Shown here: one piece after another, positions 1 through 8,588 of the stretch
Position numbering within the stretch: the first letter of the stretch is position 1
Layout of the letters: the number at the start of each line of letters is the position of its first letter
Assembly (NCBI RefSeq): GCF_034479375.1
Contig: NZ_CP140155.1
Coordinates: 4,626,501-4,690,500, forward strand
Reading direction: 5' to 3'
Length of the DNA: 64,000 bases
Source: Rhodopseudomonas palustris
Lineage (GTDB): Bacteria; Pseudomonadota; Alphaproteobacteria; Rhizobiales; Xanthobacteraceae
Notes under the pieces: model-generated
Databases searched by the model: none
Told to the model about the DNA's origin: nothing
Seen by the model: only the letters and a program-made list of their open reading frames with translations
Position numbers and translations under genes: made by a program

Positions 1-1
1 C

Positions 2-1171
2 AACACCGCCGGCGCCAAGCTGATGGTGTTCGTCTATGCGGCGATGCTGGCCGGGCTTGCCGGCTGGCTCTACGCGCATTTCCAGCGCTCGGTGTCGCCG
101 GGCCCGTTCGGCATCACCGCCGGCACCGAATATCTGCTGATGGCGGTGCTCGGCGGCGCCGGGCGTGTCTATGGCGCGATCCTCGGCGCCGCCGGCATCA
201 CCTTCCTGCGCGATCAGTTGCAGGATTGGCTGCCCCGGCTGCTCGGCCATACCGGCAATTTCGAGATCATCGCCTTCGGCGCCGTGCTGGTGCTGCTGCT
301 GCAGACCGCGCCGAATGGGCTGTGGCCGATCCTGTTCGGCCCGCCACCGGCGCCGAAACTGCCGCCGCCGCCGGACGGCGATCGCCTGCCGGCACGCGCT
401 TTGCCGGCGCCCGGCACGAAGCTGCTGCAGGCCGATCAGGCACGCAAAACCTTCGGCGGCCTGGTCGCCGTTAACGATGTCGGCTTCGAGGTCGACAGCG
501 GCCGGATCATCGGCCTGATCGGCCCGAACGGCGCCGGCAAGAGCACCACCTTCAACCTGATCACCGGCGTGCTGCCGCTGACCTCAGGGCGGATCGAATT
601 CGAAGGTCACCCGCTGCAAGCGCAGACGCCGCAGCGCGCGGCGTCGCTCGGCCTCGGCCGCACCTTCCAGCATGTCGAGATCGTCGCCGATATGAGCGTG
701 ATCGAGAACGTCGCGCTCGGCGCCCATCTGCGCGGAAGGGCCGGCGTGCTGCGCGCGATGCTTCGGCTCGATCGCGCCGAGGAGGCGCTGCTGCTCGACA
801 GTGCAATGCGCGCGCTGGCGCGGGTCGGCCTCGCCGACGTCGCGTATGAGCCTGCGGGTACACTGGCGCTCGGGCAGCTGCGCCTGGTCGAAGTCGCGCG
901 CGCGCTTTGCCTCGAGCCGGTGCTGCTACTGCTCGACGAACCGGCCGCGGGGCTGCGCGTCGGCGAGAAGAAGGCGCTGGCCAGGCTGCTGCGCGAAGTC
1001 AGGGCCGAAGGCATGAGCGTGCTGCTGGTCGAGCACGACATGGATTTCGTCATGAGTCTGGCCGACCGCCTGGTGGTGCTCGATTTCGGCACCAAGATCG
1101 CCGAAGGCGCGCCGGCCGCGATCCGTCAGGATCCGGCGGTGCTCGAGGCCTATCTCGGAGGCGTGTCGTGA
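2..1171 (+). CDS. Branched-chain amino acid-type ABC transporter, LivM-LivG fusion (5' truncated)
   Basis: The reading frame is open to the left edge, so the N-terminus lies outside the window. The first ~110 visible residues are the hydrophobic C-terminal end of a LivM-type permease ([23 protein letters not shown] is the typical block). A Pro-rich linker leads to a complete LivG-type ATPase: Walker [10 protein letters not shown] at nt 521-547, a variant signature LALGQ, Walker [12 protein letters not shown] near nt 920-943, and a switch His in VEHDM. The protein would sit in the inner membrane and power uptake of branched-chain amino acids or, as often in this lineage, aromatic or other carboxylic acids. 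It overlaps livF by 4 bp. Single-chain permease-ATPase fusions are known in this family. The substrate is not determinable from sequence. Confidence 0.88.
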   Translation, partial: NTAGAKLMVFVYAAMLAGLAGWLYAHFQRSVSPGPFGITAGTEYLLMAVLGGAGRVYGAILGAAGITFLRDQLQDWLPRLLGHTGNFEIIAFGAVLVLLLQTAPNGLWPILFGPPPAPKLPPPPDGDRLPARALPAPGTKLLQADQARKTFGGLVAVNDVGFEVDSGRIIGLIGPNGAGKSTTFNLITGVLPLTSGRIEFEGHPLQAQTPQRAASLGLGRTFQHVEIVADMSVIENVALGAHLRGRAGVLRAMLRLDRAEEALLLDSAMRALARVGLADVAYEPAGTLALGQLRLVEVARALCLEPVLLLLDEPAAGLRVGEKKALARLLREVRAEGMSVLLVEHDMDFVMSLADRLVVLDFGTKIAEGAPAAIRQDPAVLEAYLGGVS

Positions 1172-1893
1172 CCGCGCCGCTGCTCGATGTCCGGAATGTC
1201 AGCGTCGCCTATGGCCGCGCCGAGGTGGTGCACGACGTCTCGATCAGGGTCGAGCAGGGCGCACTGGTCACCGTGATCGGCGCCAACGGCGCCGGCAAGA
1301 CGACGCTGCTCAACGCCATCATGGGCCTGCTGAAGGCGCGCGGCCGGATCGGCTTCCGCGGTGAGGACGTCAGCAGCGTGATGCTGGAATCGCGGGTCAA
1401 GGCGGGACTTTGTCTCGTGCCGGAGCGGCGCGAGCTGTTCGCCGACATGCCGGTGGAGGACAATCTGCTGCTCGGCGGCTTCCGCCGCAGCCGCGCCGAG
1501 CGCAACCAGTCCATCGAGGAGATCTACGCGCGGCTGCCGCGGCTGCAGGAGCGGCGTGCGCAACTCGCGGGCACCCTCTCCGGCGGCGAGCGGCAGATGC
1601 TGGCGATGGGGCGGGCGCTGATGGCGCGGCCGACGCTGCTGATGCTCGACGAGCCGAGCCTCGGGCTCGCGCCGCGGATCGTGCGCGACGTGTTCCACAT
1701 TCTCACCGATCTGCGCACGACCGGCGTGTCGATCCTGCTGGTCGAGCAGAACGCGCGCGCCGCGCTGGAAGTCGCGGACTATGCCTACGTCATGGAGCTC
1801 GGCGCGATCACCAAGCAGGGCTCTCCGGCGGATATCGCCGCCGATCCGCGACTGGTCGAGAGCTATCTCGGCCTCGGCGGCCAAGAGTACTAG
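1168..1893 (+). CDS. livF: ABC transporter ATP-binding protein, LivF type
   Basis: This is a 241-residue HAAT-family ATPase that pairs with the LivG domain encoded just upstream. I chose the GTG start at 1168 because it overlaps the upstream TGA in a GTGA junction and gives the usual LivF N-terminus; the frame itself stays open further upstream. Visible motifs are Walker A GANGAGKTT near residue 40, signature LSGGERQML, Walker B LLMLDEPSLGL and the LVEQNA switch segment. It is the second nucleotide-binding subunit of the same importer. A binding-protein gene follows 51 nt downstream, so the three genes probably form one operon. Confidence 0.92.
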   Translation: MTAPLLDVRNVSVAYGRAEVVHDVSIRVEQGALVTVIGANGAGKTTLLNAIMGLLKARGRIGFRGEDVSSVMLESRVKAGLCLVPERRELFADMPVEDNLLLGGFRRSRAERNQSIEEIYARLPRLQERRAQLAGTLSGGERQMLAMGRALMARPTLLMLDEPSLGLAPRIVRDVFHILTDLRTTGVSILLVEQNARAALEVADYAYVMELGAITKQGSPADIAADPRLVESYLGLGGQEY

Positions 1894-1944
1894 TACGGAC
1901 TACGAAACGAGTTCTGAAAGAAGAACCAACGGAGGAGGACGTCA

Positions 1945-3096
1945 ATGCAACAGACCAAGACTCTGATCGTCGCGCTGGCGACGATGCTGGCCGGCGTGAC
2001 GGCGGCGCAGGCCGAGATCAAGATCGGCATCACCATGAGCGCTTCCGGCCCGGGCGCGGCGCTCGGCCAGCCGCAATCCAAGACGGTGGCGGCGCTGCCC
2101 AAGGAGATCGGCGGCGAGAAGGTGACTTACTTCGCGCTGGACGACGAATCCGATCCGACCAAGGCGGCGCAGAACGCCCGCAAGCTGCTGTCGGAGGAGA
2201 AGGTCGACGTGCTGATCGGCTCGTCGCTCACCCCGGTCAGCCTGCCGCTGATCGAAATCGCCGCCGAGGCCAAGACGCCGCTGATGACCATGGCCGCGGC
2301 CGCGATCCTGGTCGCGCCGATGGATGACCGCCGCAAATGGGTCTACAAGGTCGTGCCGAACGACGACATCATGGCCGAAGCGATCGGCAAATACATCGCC
2401 AAGTCCGGCGCCAAGAAGGTTGGCTATATCGGCTTCTCGGATGCTTACGGCGAGGGTTACTACAAGGTGCTCGCCGCCGCGGCGCCCAAGCTCGGCTTCG
2501 AACTCACCACCCACGAGGTCTATGCGCGCAGCGATGCCAGCGTCACCGGCCAGGTGCTGAAGATCATCGCCACCAAGCCCGACGCGGTGTTCATCGCCGC
2601 GGCCGGCACGCCGGCAGTGCTGCCGCAGAAGGCGCTGCGCGAGCGCGGCTTCAAGGGGCCGATCTATCAGACCCACGGCGTCGCCACCGAGGAATTCATC
2701 AAGCTCGGCGGCAAGGACGTCGAAGGCGCGATCTTCGCCGGCGAGGCGTTCTCGGGCGCCGAGGACATGCCGGCCGACAGCCCGTTCCGCAAGGTCAAGG
2801 CGCGCTTCGTCGACGCCTACAAGGCCGCCAATGGCGGCGCGGCGCCGACCATCTTCGGCGTGCATCTGTGGGATTCGATGACGCTGGTCGAGAACGCGAT
2901 TCCCGCTGCGCTCAAGGTCGCCAAGCCCGGCACGCCGGAATTCCGCGCGGCGGTCCGGGACCAGATCGAGAAGTCGAAGGACCTGGCGTTGAACAACGGC
3001 CTGTCGAACATGACGCCCGACAATCACAACGGCTACGACGAACGTTCGGCTTTCCTGATCGAAATCCGCGACGGCGCGTTCCGGCTGAAGCAGTAA
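1945..3096 (+). CDS. ABC transporter periplasmic substrate-binding protein (LivK-like)
   Basis: The 383-residue product starts with a Sec signal peptide (MQQTKTLIVALATMLAGVTAAQA, cut after AQA) and then EIKIGITMSASGPGAALGQ, the usual opening of type I periplasmic binding proteins of the Peripla_BP_6/LivK family. A strong GGAGGAGG ribosome site precedes ATG 1945. It should capture the solute for the LivMG-LivF importer encoded just upstream. The ligand is unknown; in Rhodopseudomonas many such proteins bind aromatic acids or amino acids. A palindromic repeat follows directly after the stop. Confidence 0.88.
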   Translation: MQQTKTLIVALATMLAGVTAAQAEIKIGITMSASGPGAALGQPQSKTVAALPKEIGGEKVTYFALDDESDPTKAAQNARKLLSEEKVDVLIGSSLTPVSLPLIEIAAEAKTPLMTMAAAAILVAPMDDRRKWVYKVVPNDDIMAEAIGKYIAKSGAKKVGYIGFSDAYGEGYYKVLAAAAPKLGFELTTHEVYARSDASVTGQVLKIIATKPDAVFIAAAGTPAVLPQKALRERGFKGPIYQTHGVATEEFIKLGGKDVEGAIFAGEAFSGAEDMPADSPFRKVKARFVDAYKAANGGAAPTIFGVHLWDSMTLVENAIPAALKVAKPGTPEFRAAVRDQIEKSKDLALNNGLSNMTPDNHNGYDERSAFLIEIRDGAFRLKQ

Positions 3097-3105
3097 CTAC
3101 TCTTC

Positions 3106-3208
3106 GTCATTCCGGGGCGCTCGCGCAAGCGAGCGAACCCGGAATCTGACGCGTGCAGAGCATCTCGGGATTCCGGGTTCGCGAGCTTTGCTCGCGCCCC
3201 GGAATGAC
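3106..3208. repeat. Interspersed palindromic repeat, family A (CATTCCGGGGCGC type)
   Basis: The outer arms GTCATTCCGGGGCGC and GCGCCCCGGAATGAC are inverted copies, and inner GAACCCGGAATC/GATTCCGGGTTC arms are also inverted. Related copies lie at 11853-11950, 25314-25413 and 45563-45710. All four are between genes. This copy separates the 3' ends of two convergent genes, where a transcript would fold into a long hairpin. Confidence 0.85.
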
Positions 3209-3217
3209 GTTGGAAAA

Positions 3218-4405
3218 CTAAGCCGGCACGCTCTCGGCCAGATAGCCGACTGCCGCGGTGACGCCGCCTTTGCCGTGGGGAATGCTCAGCGCGGTCAGCG
3301 CCATTTCGATGACGCCGAGCGTGCCGAGTATCATCGGCGCGTTGATGTGGCCCATATGGGCGATGCGGAAGGCGCGGTCCTGCAGTTCGCCGATGCCGAC
3401 GCCGAGCACCAGGCCGCATTTCTCCTTGCAGTAGCGATGCAGCGCGAACAGGTCGTGGCCTTCGGCGGCGCGAACGGTGGTGACGGTGTCGGCGCGCTCG
3501 GTCGCGTCCTCGATGTTGAAGCTGAACACCTGACCTTCCGACCACACGCCGACGGCGCGGCGGACGGCCTCGGCGAGCAGCCGGTGGCGGATGAAGGTGT
3601 TCTCGAGCGATTCCTCGAACAGCATGTCGAGCGCCTTGCGCAGCGCGAACAATAGATGCACTGGCGCGGTGCCGGCGTATTTCTGATAGTGCTCAGGTCC
3701 GTCGCGGTTGGTCCAATCCCAATACGGCGTGCGCAGGCCGGCGGTCTGATGCGCCTCGCGAGCGCGGTCGCCGACCGCGACGAAGCCGAGGCCGGGCGGT
3801 GACATCAGGCCCTTCTGCGAACCGGACATCGCGACGTCGATGCCCCATTCGTCCATCTCGAACGGCATGCAGCCGAGCGAGGCGACGGCGTCGACCATGA
3901 ACAGCGCCGGATGATTCGCGGCCTTGATGGCGCGCCCGATCGCTTCGATATCGTTGTAAGCGCTCGATGCAGTGTCGACCTGCACCACGAGGATCGCCTT
4001 GATGTCGTGATTCCTGTCGCGGCGCAGTCGCTCCTCGACCTCGGCGGGTTTGACCGCGCGGCGCCAATCGCCCGGTAGCACCTCGACCTCGCAGCCCATC
4101 GCCTGCGCGGCATTGCCCCAGCCGCGTGCGAAGCGGCCGCTCTCCAGCACCAGCACCTTGTCGCCGCGCGACAGCACGTTGCTGATCACCGCTTCCCAGG
4201 CGCCGTGGCCGTTGGCGATGTAGATGTAGGACTTGCCCCGGGTGGCGAACAGCCGGCTGAGGTCGTGCAGCAGGCTCTCGCTCAGATCGACCATCGCCTT
4301 CGAATAGATGTCGAGGGCGGGGCGATGCATCGCCTGCAGCACCTCGTCGGGCATATTGGTGGGGCCAGGAATCGCGAGGAATTCCCGTCCGGCGCTGACG
4401 GCCAT
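3218..4405 (-). CDS. Class V aminotransferase, probable serine-glyoxylate / alanine-glyoxylate aminotransferase
   Basis: The 395-residue PLP enzyme starts at ATG 4405, preceded by AGAGGA and followed by the typical AGREFLAIPGPTNMPDEVL; an upstream in-frame extension lacks such support. The PLP lysine lies in MSGSQKGLMSPPG (about residue 198), and FMVDAVASLG supplies the cofactor-binding Asp. The family transfers the amino group of serine or alanine to glyoxylate, giving hydroxypyruvate or pyruvate plus glycine, as used in photorespiratory or serine-cycle glyoxylate handling. It stands alone between a repeat and an SNase-like gene, so context adds nothing. Choice of donor amino acid cannot be read from the sequence. 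Confidence 0.8.
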   Translation of the reverse strand: MAVSAGREFLAIPGPTNMPDEVLQAMHRPALDIYSKAMVDLSESLLHDLSRLFATRGKSYIYIANGHGAWEAVISNVLSRGDKVLVLESGRFARGWGNAAQAMGCEVEVLPGDWRRAVKPAEVEERLRRDRNHDIKAILVVQVDTASSAYNDIEAIGRAIKAANHPALFMVDAVASLGCMPFEMDEWGIDVAMSGSQKGLMSPPGLGFVAVGDRAREAHQTAGLRTPYWDWTNRDGPEHYQKYAGTAPVHLLFALRKALDMLFEESLENTFIRHRLLAEAVRRAVGVWSEGQVFSFNIEDATERADTVTTVRAAEGHDLFALHRYCKEKCGLVLGVGIGELQDRAFRIAHMGHINAPMILGTLGVIEMALTALSIPHGKGGVTAAVGYLAESVPA

Positions 4406-4493
4406 GATGCTGTCCTCTGGGAGATTGAAACGCGGCGGAACCTTGCAGCCGCGCGCGATCGAAGTCAAGCGACCAGGGCGCGAGCGGCCGAGG

Positions 4494-5222
4494 TCAGCGC
4501 CGTGTCTCCCGGCAGCCGGCGGCGACGGCGTCTTCGACCGAGCAGAACCAGCGCGTGCCCTTGCTGATCTTCATCTTGATCTTCGCGTACCAGCGGCTGG
4601 TCGGCTTGTGATAAATGCACTCGCCCGCGGTGTTGACGTTGCCCTTGATGGTGCAGTCGGGCGATGGCGCGACCGGGCCGGAGGCCGAGGCCAGCAGGAT
4701 GTTGCGGGCGTTCTTGGGCGGTCGCGTGGCGCCCAGGACCGTCGTCTTCTTGTTGCGGACGCGCCAGTCCCACGGCGCGATGAATGCGCCCTGCCACAGA
4801 CCGGCGCGCGCGGCGCGCGCCAGCTTCTCGTCGGCGTCGTAGGTGTGCGCGACTCGAACGTAAGACAGTGCCCAACCGTTCTTCACCATCCATTGCTGAA
4901 TATCCTCGCCGGCGACCTCGCATCGGGCGACCGAGAGGCCGTTCTTCTCCGTCCGCGTGACGCGGCAGGTCCAGCTCTTGCCGGCGACATGGGCCGCGAG
5001 CGCATCGCGCGCGGCGATACCGCAGGTCCAGCGGTCGCCGCCGGGATTGAGGCAGAGCTGGTCAATTGAGGGCGCGTCGATGCCCGCCAGCCGGATGCGG
5101 GCGCTGCCGATCATGACGTGGTCGCCGTCGCGGATCTTCGGCACGCCGGTGATGTCGGCGGCCTGCGCCGTGACCGGCAGCAGTAGAATCAGCGAAAGCG
5201 GAAGCAGGAGAATTTTCAGCAT
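4494..5222 (-). CDS. Secreted SNase-like (thermonuclease-family) protein, catalytic residues partly lost
   Basis: The 242-residue product has a cleavable signal (MLKILLLPLSLILLLPVTAQA) and a staphylococcal nuclease-like OB fold at about residues 22-150: RDGDHVMIGSARIRLAGIDAPS, then KNGLSVARCEV and YDADEKLARAARAGLWQG. Aligned by eye to SNase, Arg35 is kept (RLAGIDAP), but Glu43 of the DxPE motif is Ser (DAPS) and Arg87 of the YGR motif is Leu (NGL). The C-terminal ~90 residues are Cys-containing and unassigned (CTIKGNVNTAGECIYH). The domain is recognisable, but hydrolytic activity is doubtful. It lies alone between unrelated genes. Confidence 0.75.
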   Translation of the reverse strand: MLKILLLPLSLILLLPVTAQAADITGVPKIRDGDHVMIGSARIRLAGIDAPSIDQLCLNPGGDRWTCGIAARDALAAHVAGKSWTCRVTRTEKNGLSVARCEVAGEDIQQWMVKNGWALSYVRVAHTYDADEKLARAARAGLWQGAFIAPWDWRVRNKKTTVLGATRPPKNARNILLASASGPVAPSPDCTIKGNVNTAGECIYHKPTSRWYAKIKMKISKGTRWFCSVEDAVAAGCRETRR

Positions 5223-5377
5223 GCGATGGCCATCTCGGTCGGAGCCCGGGACAGGGTACGCAAGCGCACCGGCCCCATTGCGGCAATGGTCTGCCGATTG
5301 TGATGGTTATTTGACGGCCCGGCCAGCGCGACGCACCGACAACGGCTTCAACTCGGCGCGAGAGCTTCGCCCCTCGT

Positions 5378-7117
5378 TCATCCGCCATGCGGGCGCTGCA
5401 GGATCGCCTTGCGAGCCAGCGCCAGTCCCATCAGCACGAAGGCCGAGGTGACTTCGGGGCCGCCCACCAAAATGCGGGTCGGCGTCTTCATCTTATTCCA
5501 TTCATAGGCTTTGAACGGGCCGCGCCGGCCGCCTTCGCCCAGATGGTCGAGCACGCAATGCAGCGCCGGCGTGAAATGCACCAGCTCGCCGCCGAGATGG
5601 CCGAGCGCGATCAGCGCCAGTGCGGCGTCGAACACGTTCATCTCTTTCGCCACCAACTCGTCCTGGACATAGGCCAGCACGCGCTCGCGGATGAACTCGA
5701 ACACGCCATCCGGATCGATGGCGCGTTTCGTCCCCTCGTCGAGCGAGCGGAAGGCGACGTAGCAGCGGCCGAAATAGGCGCAATACAGTTCGGGCAGATA
5801 GTAGACGTGCGATTTCGGGTCTGTGAAGGCGCCGCTGGCCACCAGCCGGCGCTGGAAATCGACGATCCGACGCACTGTTTCCAGGCGCGACGGCGTCTCG
5901 ACGATGGCCCAGCGAGCACAATTGCGGAAGCTGACTTCGAGCACGTCGAGATTGAGCGTCGGATCGAGGTCGTTGCCGAACGGCCGCTCGCCGGAGAGGC
6001 TGTCGATCCAGGTAACGATGCCGCCCTCATAGTCGACGGTGTCGTTGAGCGGCACGGTCACCAGCGGCTCGTTGGCGCCGGCGCGAACCTGATAGCTTGC
6101 GTAGAAGTCGATCAGCGGCTGGTCGAGGATCGGATCGCTGGAATTGGCCTGAGTCGCGGCCGAGATCGCGCACGCCGTGGTGTCGCAGTCGGGCACGTAG
6201 ACGCCGAAGCCGAGGTTCTGCTTGATCTGCGTGAAGAAACGGCTGAACCGCGGATGCGGTGCCGGCGCCAGCGCCGTGATCACGTCGAAGATTTCGCCCT
6301 CTGCCGACCGGACGCGCTCCCGGCTCGTCTTGATGCAGAACTCGACCATGTCGGCGACGATTCGCCGAGCGGTCCGGACGTCTTCCGGCGTGCCCAGTCC
6401 GGTTTCGAAGAAGCTCAGCAGCGCTTCGACGTAGAAGGCGTCGTAGTAAGCCGAGCGATGCCGGATCTGCACCGGGGCCCACATCGGCTCGGCGATGCCG
6501 CGCCATGGCGGGTTGATCAATCCGGCGGCTGGCGAGCGGGCGATGAACGGCCGCGCCAGGTTGAACAGCAGCGTCGAATTCTTGTAGCTGCGCGCATTCA
6601 GCCCGGTGAGCGCCGCAAGAAATTCCCGGCGGCCGAAATCAGGGTCGCCGATCAGGTTGAAGGCGGCGTAGGTCGGAATGAAGCCGTTGCGTTCCCACGA
6701 CCGCAGCAGATGGTCGCTGGTGGCCCGGATCGCGCTGTCGATGTCGGCGAGCCTGGGCATCTGCGTCGGCGCGATATGGGTGCGCGGGCTGGGATGCTGC
6801 AACCGGATGCTGTCGAGCAGTTCGGCGATTGGGCCGCCGATCGCGGCCCAATCCGGATCGGCATCGTCGCGGGCCGCGATCAACGCGTCGCGGATGGCGC
6901 GGAACCGCACAGGGTCGTTCAGTTCCGGCAGGCCCGCCTTGCGCAGCAGTGGCCGCAGCGCCGGATTGCCGAGCGCTGTCCGGTAGAATTTGGCGATGTG
7001 CGGATCGCCGTGCTTGCGACCGAGAAACACCGGGTCGCACAGGTCATAGAGCGACGGCGCCTGTTTGCGGGCGGTCAGCGCGCGGTACGCCGCGCCGGCC
7101 ATGTTCAACATATCCAT
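5378..7117 (-). CDS. Conserved protein of unknown function with terpenoid-cyclase-like alpha/alpha-toroid features
   Basis: I do not recognise this gene with certainty. The 579-residue product (ATG 7117 chosen; the 52 residues upstream in frame look non-genic) is mostly helical with no signal peptide or membrane span. At about residue 308 it has PDCDTTACAI, resembling the DxDD/DxDTT-type acid motif of class II terpene cyclases and squalene-hopene cyclases, followed by stretches such as FQRRLVASGAF and DPKSHVYYLPELYCAYFGR that look like toroid repeats. Possible roles are a prenyl-chain cyclase relative or a non-enzymatic toroid. The neighbours do not suggest a pathway: no isoprenoid genes are nearby. 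Confidence 0.55.
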   Translation of the reverse strand: MDMLNMAGAAYRALTARKQAPSLYDLCDPVFLGRKHGDPHIAKFYRTALGNPALRPLLRKAGLPELNDPVRFRAIRDALIAARDDADPDWAAIGGPIAELLDSIRLQHPSPRTHIAPTQMPRLADIDSAIRATSDHLLRSWERNGFIPTYAAFNLIGDPDFGRREFLAALTGLNARSYKNSTLLFNLARPFIARSPAAGLINPPWRGIAEPMWAPVQIRHRSAYYDAFYVEALLSFFETGLGTPEDVRTARRIVADMVEFCIKTSRERVRSAEGEIFDVITALAPAPHPRFSRFFTQIKQNLGFGVYVPDCDTTACAISAATQANSSDPILDQPLIDFYASYQVRAGANEPLVTVPLNDTVDYEGGIVTWIDSLSGERPFGNDLDPTLNLDVLEVSFRNCARWAIVETPSRLETVRRIVDFQRRLVASGAFTDPKSHVYYLPELYCAYFGRCYVAFRSLDEGTKRAIDPDGVFEFIRERVLAYVQDELVAKEMNVFDAALALIALGHLGGELVHFTPALHCVLDHLGEGGRRGPFKAYEWNKMKTPTRILVGGPEVTSAFVLMGLALARKAILQRPHGG

Positions 7118-7621
7118 GCTCTCGTCCCGCAGTTCAAAAACCGTCAAGCCCTTGAGAAATCGCACGGATCGGATCGATTGACAAATCGTTCCCGGTCGTC
7201 GGCCGAGCGACCCGGGCCGGTTGCCCTCTCCGGGCCGGATCCGCTGAACGGGAGAACCGGTTCCGACGACCAAACGCTGCGTCTTTAGGACCGAGACTCA
7301 GCTTGGCTGGGAGGCTGATGGCTCGTTGCGCGTCCAAGGCTCCAATTCGCAAGATTAATCCAGGGTACGAGGTCGCGCCGCGTAATATTGGCTGATGAAA
7401 CGTGATGGGTTCCAAGCAGACCCCTGGTCTAGGAGGCACCGTGCCTGCGGGTTATACGGTCCCCCGATTGCGGGGGTTGTCCGAAAGCCTTGCAACAGCT
7501 AATCCTTTGTTATGGTGCGGTGCCGCAAATAGAGCGCAATTTTCCCGCACGGGATTGGTTCATCCTTCACAGACAAACGTCTCCGGCGCGAACGATGCCG
7601 CGCGGATAAGGAAGACTGACG
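7118..7621. other. Gene-free divergent intergenic region
   Basis: About 500 nt between the divergent unknown gene and the caspase-like gene. A compact hairpin with CCCCCG/CGGGGG arms and an ATTG loop lies at 7461-7476. An AGGAGG followed by GTG 7441 opens a frame that only runs antagonistically through the caspase gene and is not credible. AT-richer patches near 7395 and 7500 may hold promoters, but I see no convincing -35/-10 pair. Confidence 0.5.
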
Positions 7622-8497
7622 ATGAGGTTTCGCGTACCCGGCCTGTCGCGCCGCTCGATGACCACCATCGCCGCTTTGGTGGGGGTGGTGTCGGTGGCGA
7701 TCGGAGCGCATGCCGCGCTGAACAAGCGCGCTGGCGATCCGCACAGCGGCAAGGACGTCACCCGGATCGACGGCTCCGGCCCGGTCGCGTCGCGGTTTGC
7801 GCTGGTGATCGGCAACGGCCGCTATCCGGATGCGTCGCAGCCGATGGTGCAGCCGATCAACGACGCTCGCGCGCTCAGCGGCGCGCTGCGTCGCGAGGGC
7901 TTCGATGTCGACATGATCGAGGATGCCAATCGCCACGACATGCTTCAGGCGGTCGAGCGGATGAAGGCCCGGGTCACCAAGGATTCTACCGTGGTGCTGT
8001 TCTTCGGCGGCTACGGCATCCAGTCCGGCCGCGAGAGCTACATGATCCCGGTCGATGCCCGGATCTGGAACGAGGCCGACGTCCGCCGCTCCGGGATCAG
8101 CATTGAATCCGTGCTCGGCGCGATGCAGGAGCGCGGCGTTCACGCCAAGCTCGCGATCGTCGACGCTTCGCGCCGCAATCCCTATGAGCGCCGCTTCCGC
8201 GCCTATTCGCATGGTCTGGCGCCGATCAATACGCCGGCCAACGCGCTGGTGCTGTCGTCGTCGACGCCCGGCAAGGTCGCCGAGGACGGCGACGGCCAGA
8301 ACAGCATCCTCGTCGGCGCACTGCTCGGCTCGATCTCGTCGCGCTTCGTCAGCGCCGAAGCCGCTTTCACCAAGGCCCGGCTCGCGGTGACGCGCGCCAC
8401 CAACGGCGCGCAGGTGCCGTCGCTGTCGTCGTCGCTGGTCGACGACGTGACCCTGTCGCCGGTCACCGCCGACGCCACGCCGGCGACCGGCGGCTGA
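7622..8497 (+). CDS. Caspase-like protein of the YS (pseudo-orthocaspase) type
   Basis: The 291-residue product has an N-terminal membrane anchor or signal (residues ~13-32) and a p20-like caspase domain (peptidase C14) from about residue 57: FALVIGNGRYPD, INDARALSGALRREGFDV, then VVLFFGGYG and LAIVDASRRNP. In active orthocaspases the latter two are FFYSGHG and LDACRNNP. Here the catalytic His is Tyr and the catalytic Cys is Ser, so proteolysis is not expected. YS-type pseudo-orthocaspases are known in proteobacteria, and a scaffold or regulatory role is usually suggested. AGGAAG precedes ATG 7622. A terminator follows 35 nt after the stop. No partner gene is adjacent. Confidence 0.85.
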   Translation: MRFRVPGLSRRSMTTIAALVGVVSVAIGAHAALNKRAGDPHSGKDVTRIDGSGPVASRFALVIGNGRYPDASQPMVQPINDARALSGALRREGFDVDMIEDANRHDMLQAVERMKARVTKDSTVVLFFGGYGIQSGRESYMIPVDARIWNEADVRRSGISIESVLGAMQERGVHAKLAIVDASRRNPYERRFRAYSHGLAPINTPANALVLSSSTPGKVAEDGDGQNSILVGALLGSISSRFVSAEAAFTKARLAVTRATNGAQVPSLSSSLVDDVTLSPVTADATPATGG

Positions 8498-8532
8498 CCA
8501 GAGCAGCAATCAGGTTCAGCGTTCAGAGAAAA

Positions 8533-8565
8533 GACCCGAGTCGGACAGCGGCTCGGGCCTTTTTA
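8533..8565 (+). terminator. Rho-independent terminator of the caspase-like gene
   Basis: CCCGAG (8535-8540) pairs with CTCGGG (8552-8557) and is followed by a T run at 8560-8564. It lies between two convergent genes. Confidence 0.75.
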
Positions 8566-8588
8566 TCTGCGGTAAGTGTCGCGGTCGC

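Noticed and set aside
5387..7288. 633-codon rightward ORF opposite the cyclase-like gene
   Set aside because: Low-complexity Arg/Ala/Gly/Asp translation typical of antisense frames; the leftward frame has the globular composition of a real protein.
7441..7621. GTG with AGGAGG upstream of the caspase-like gene
   Set aside because: The frame runs through the caspase-like gene out of phase and has no recognisable product.
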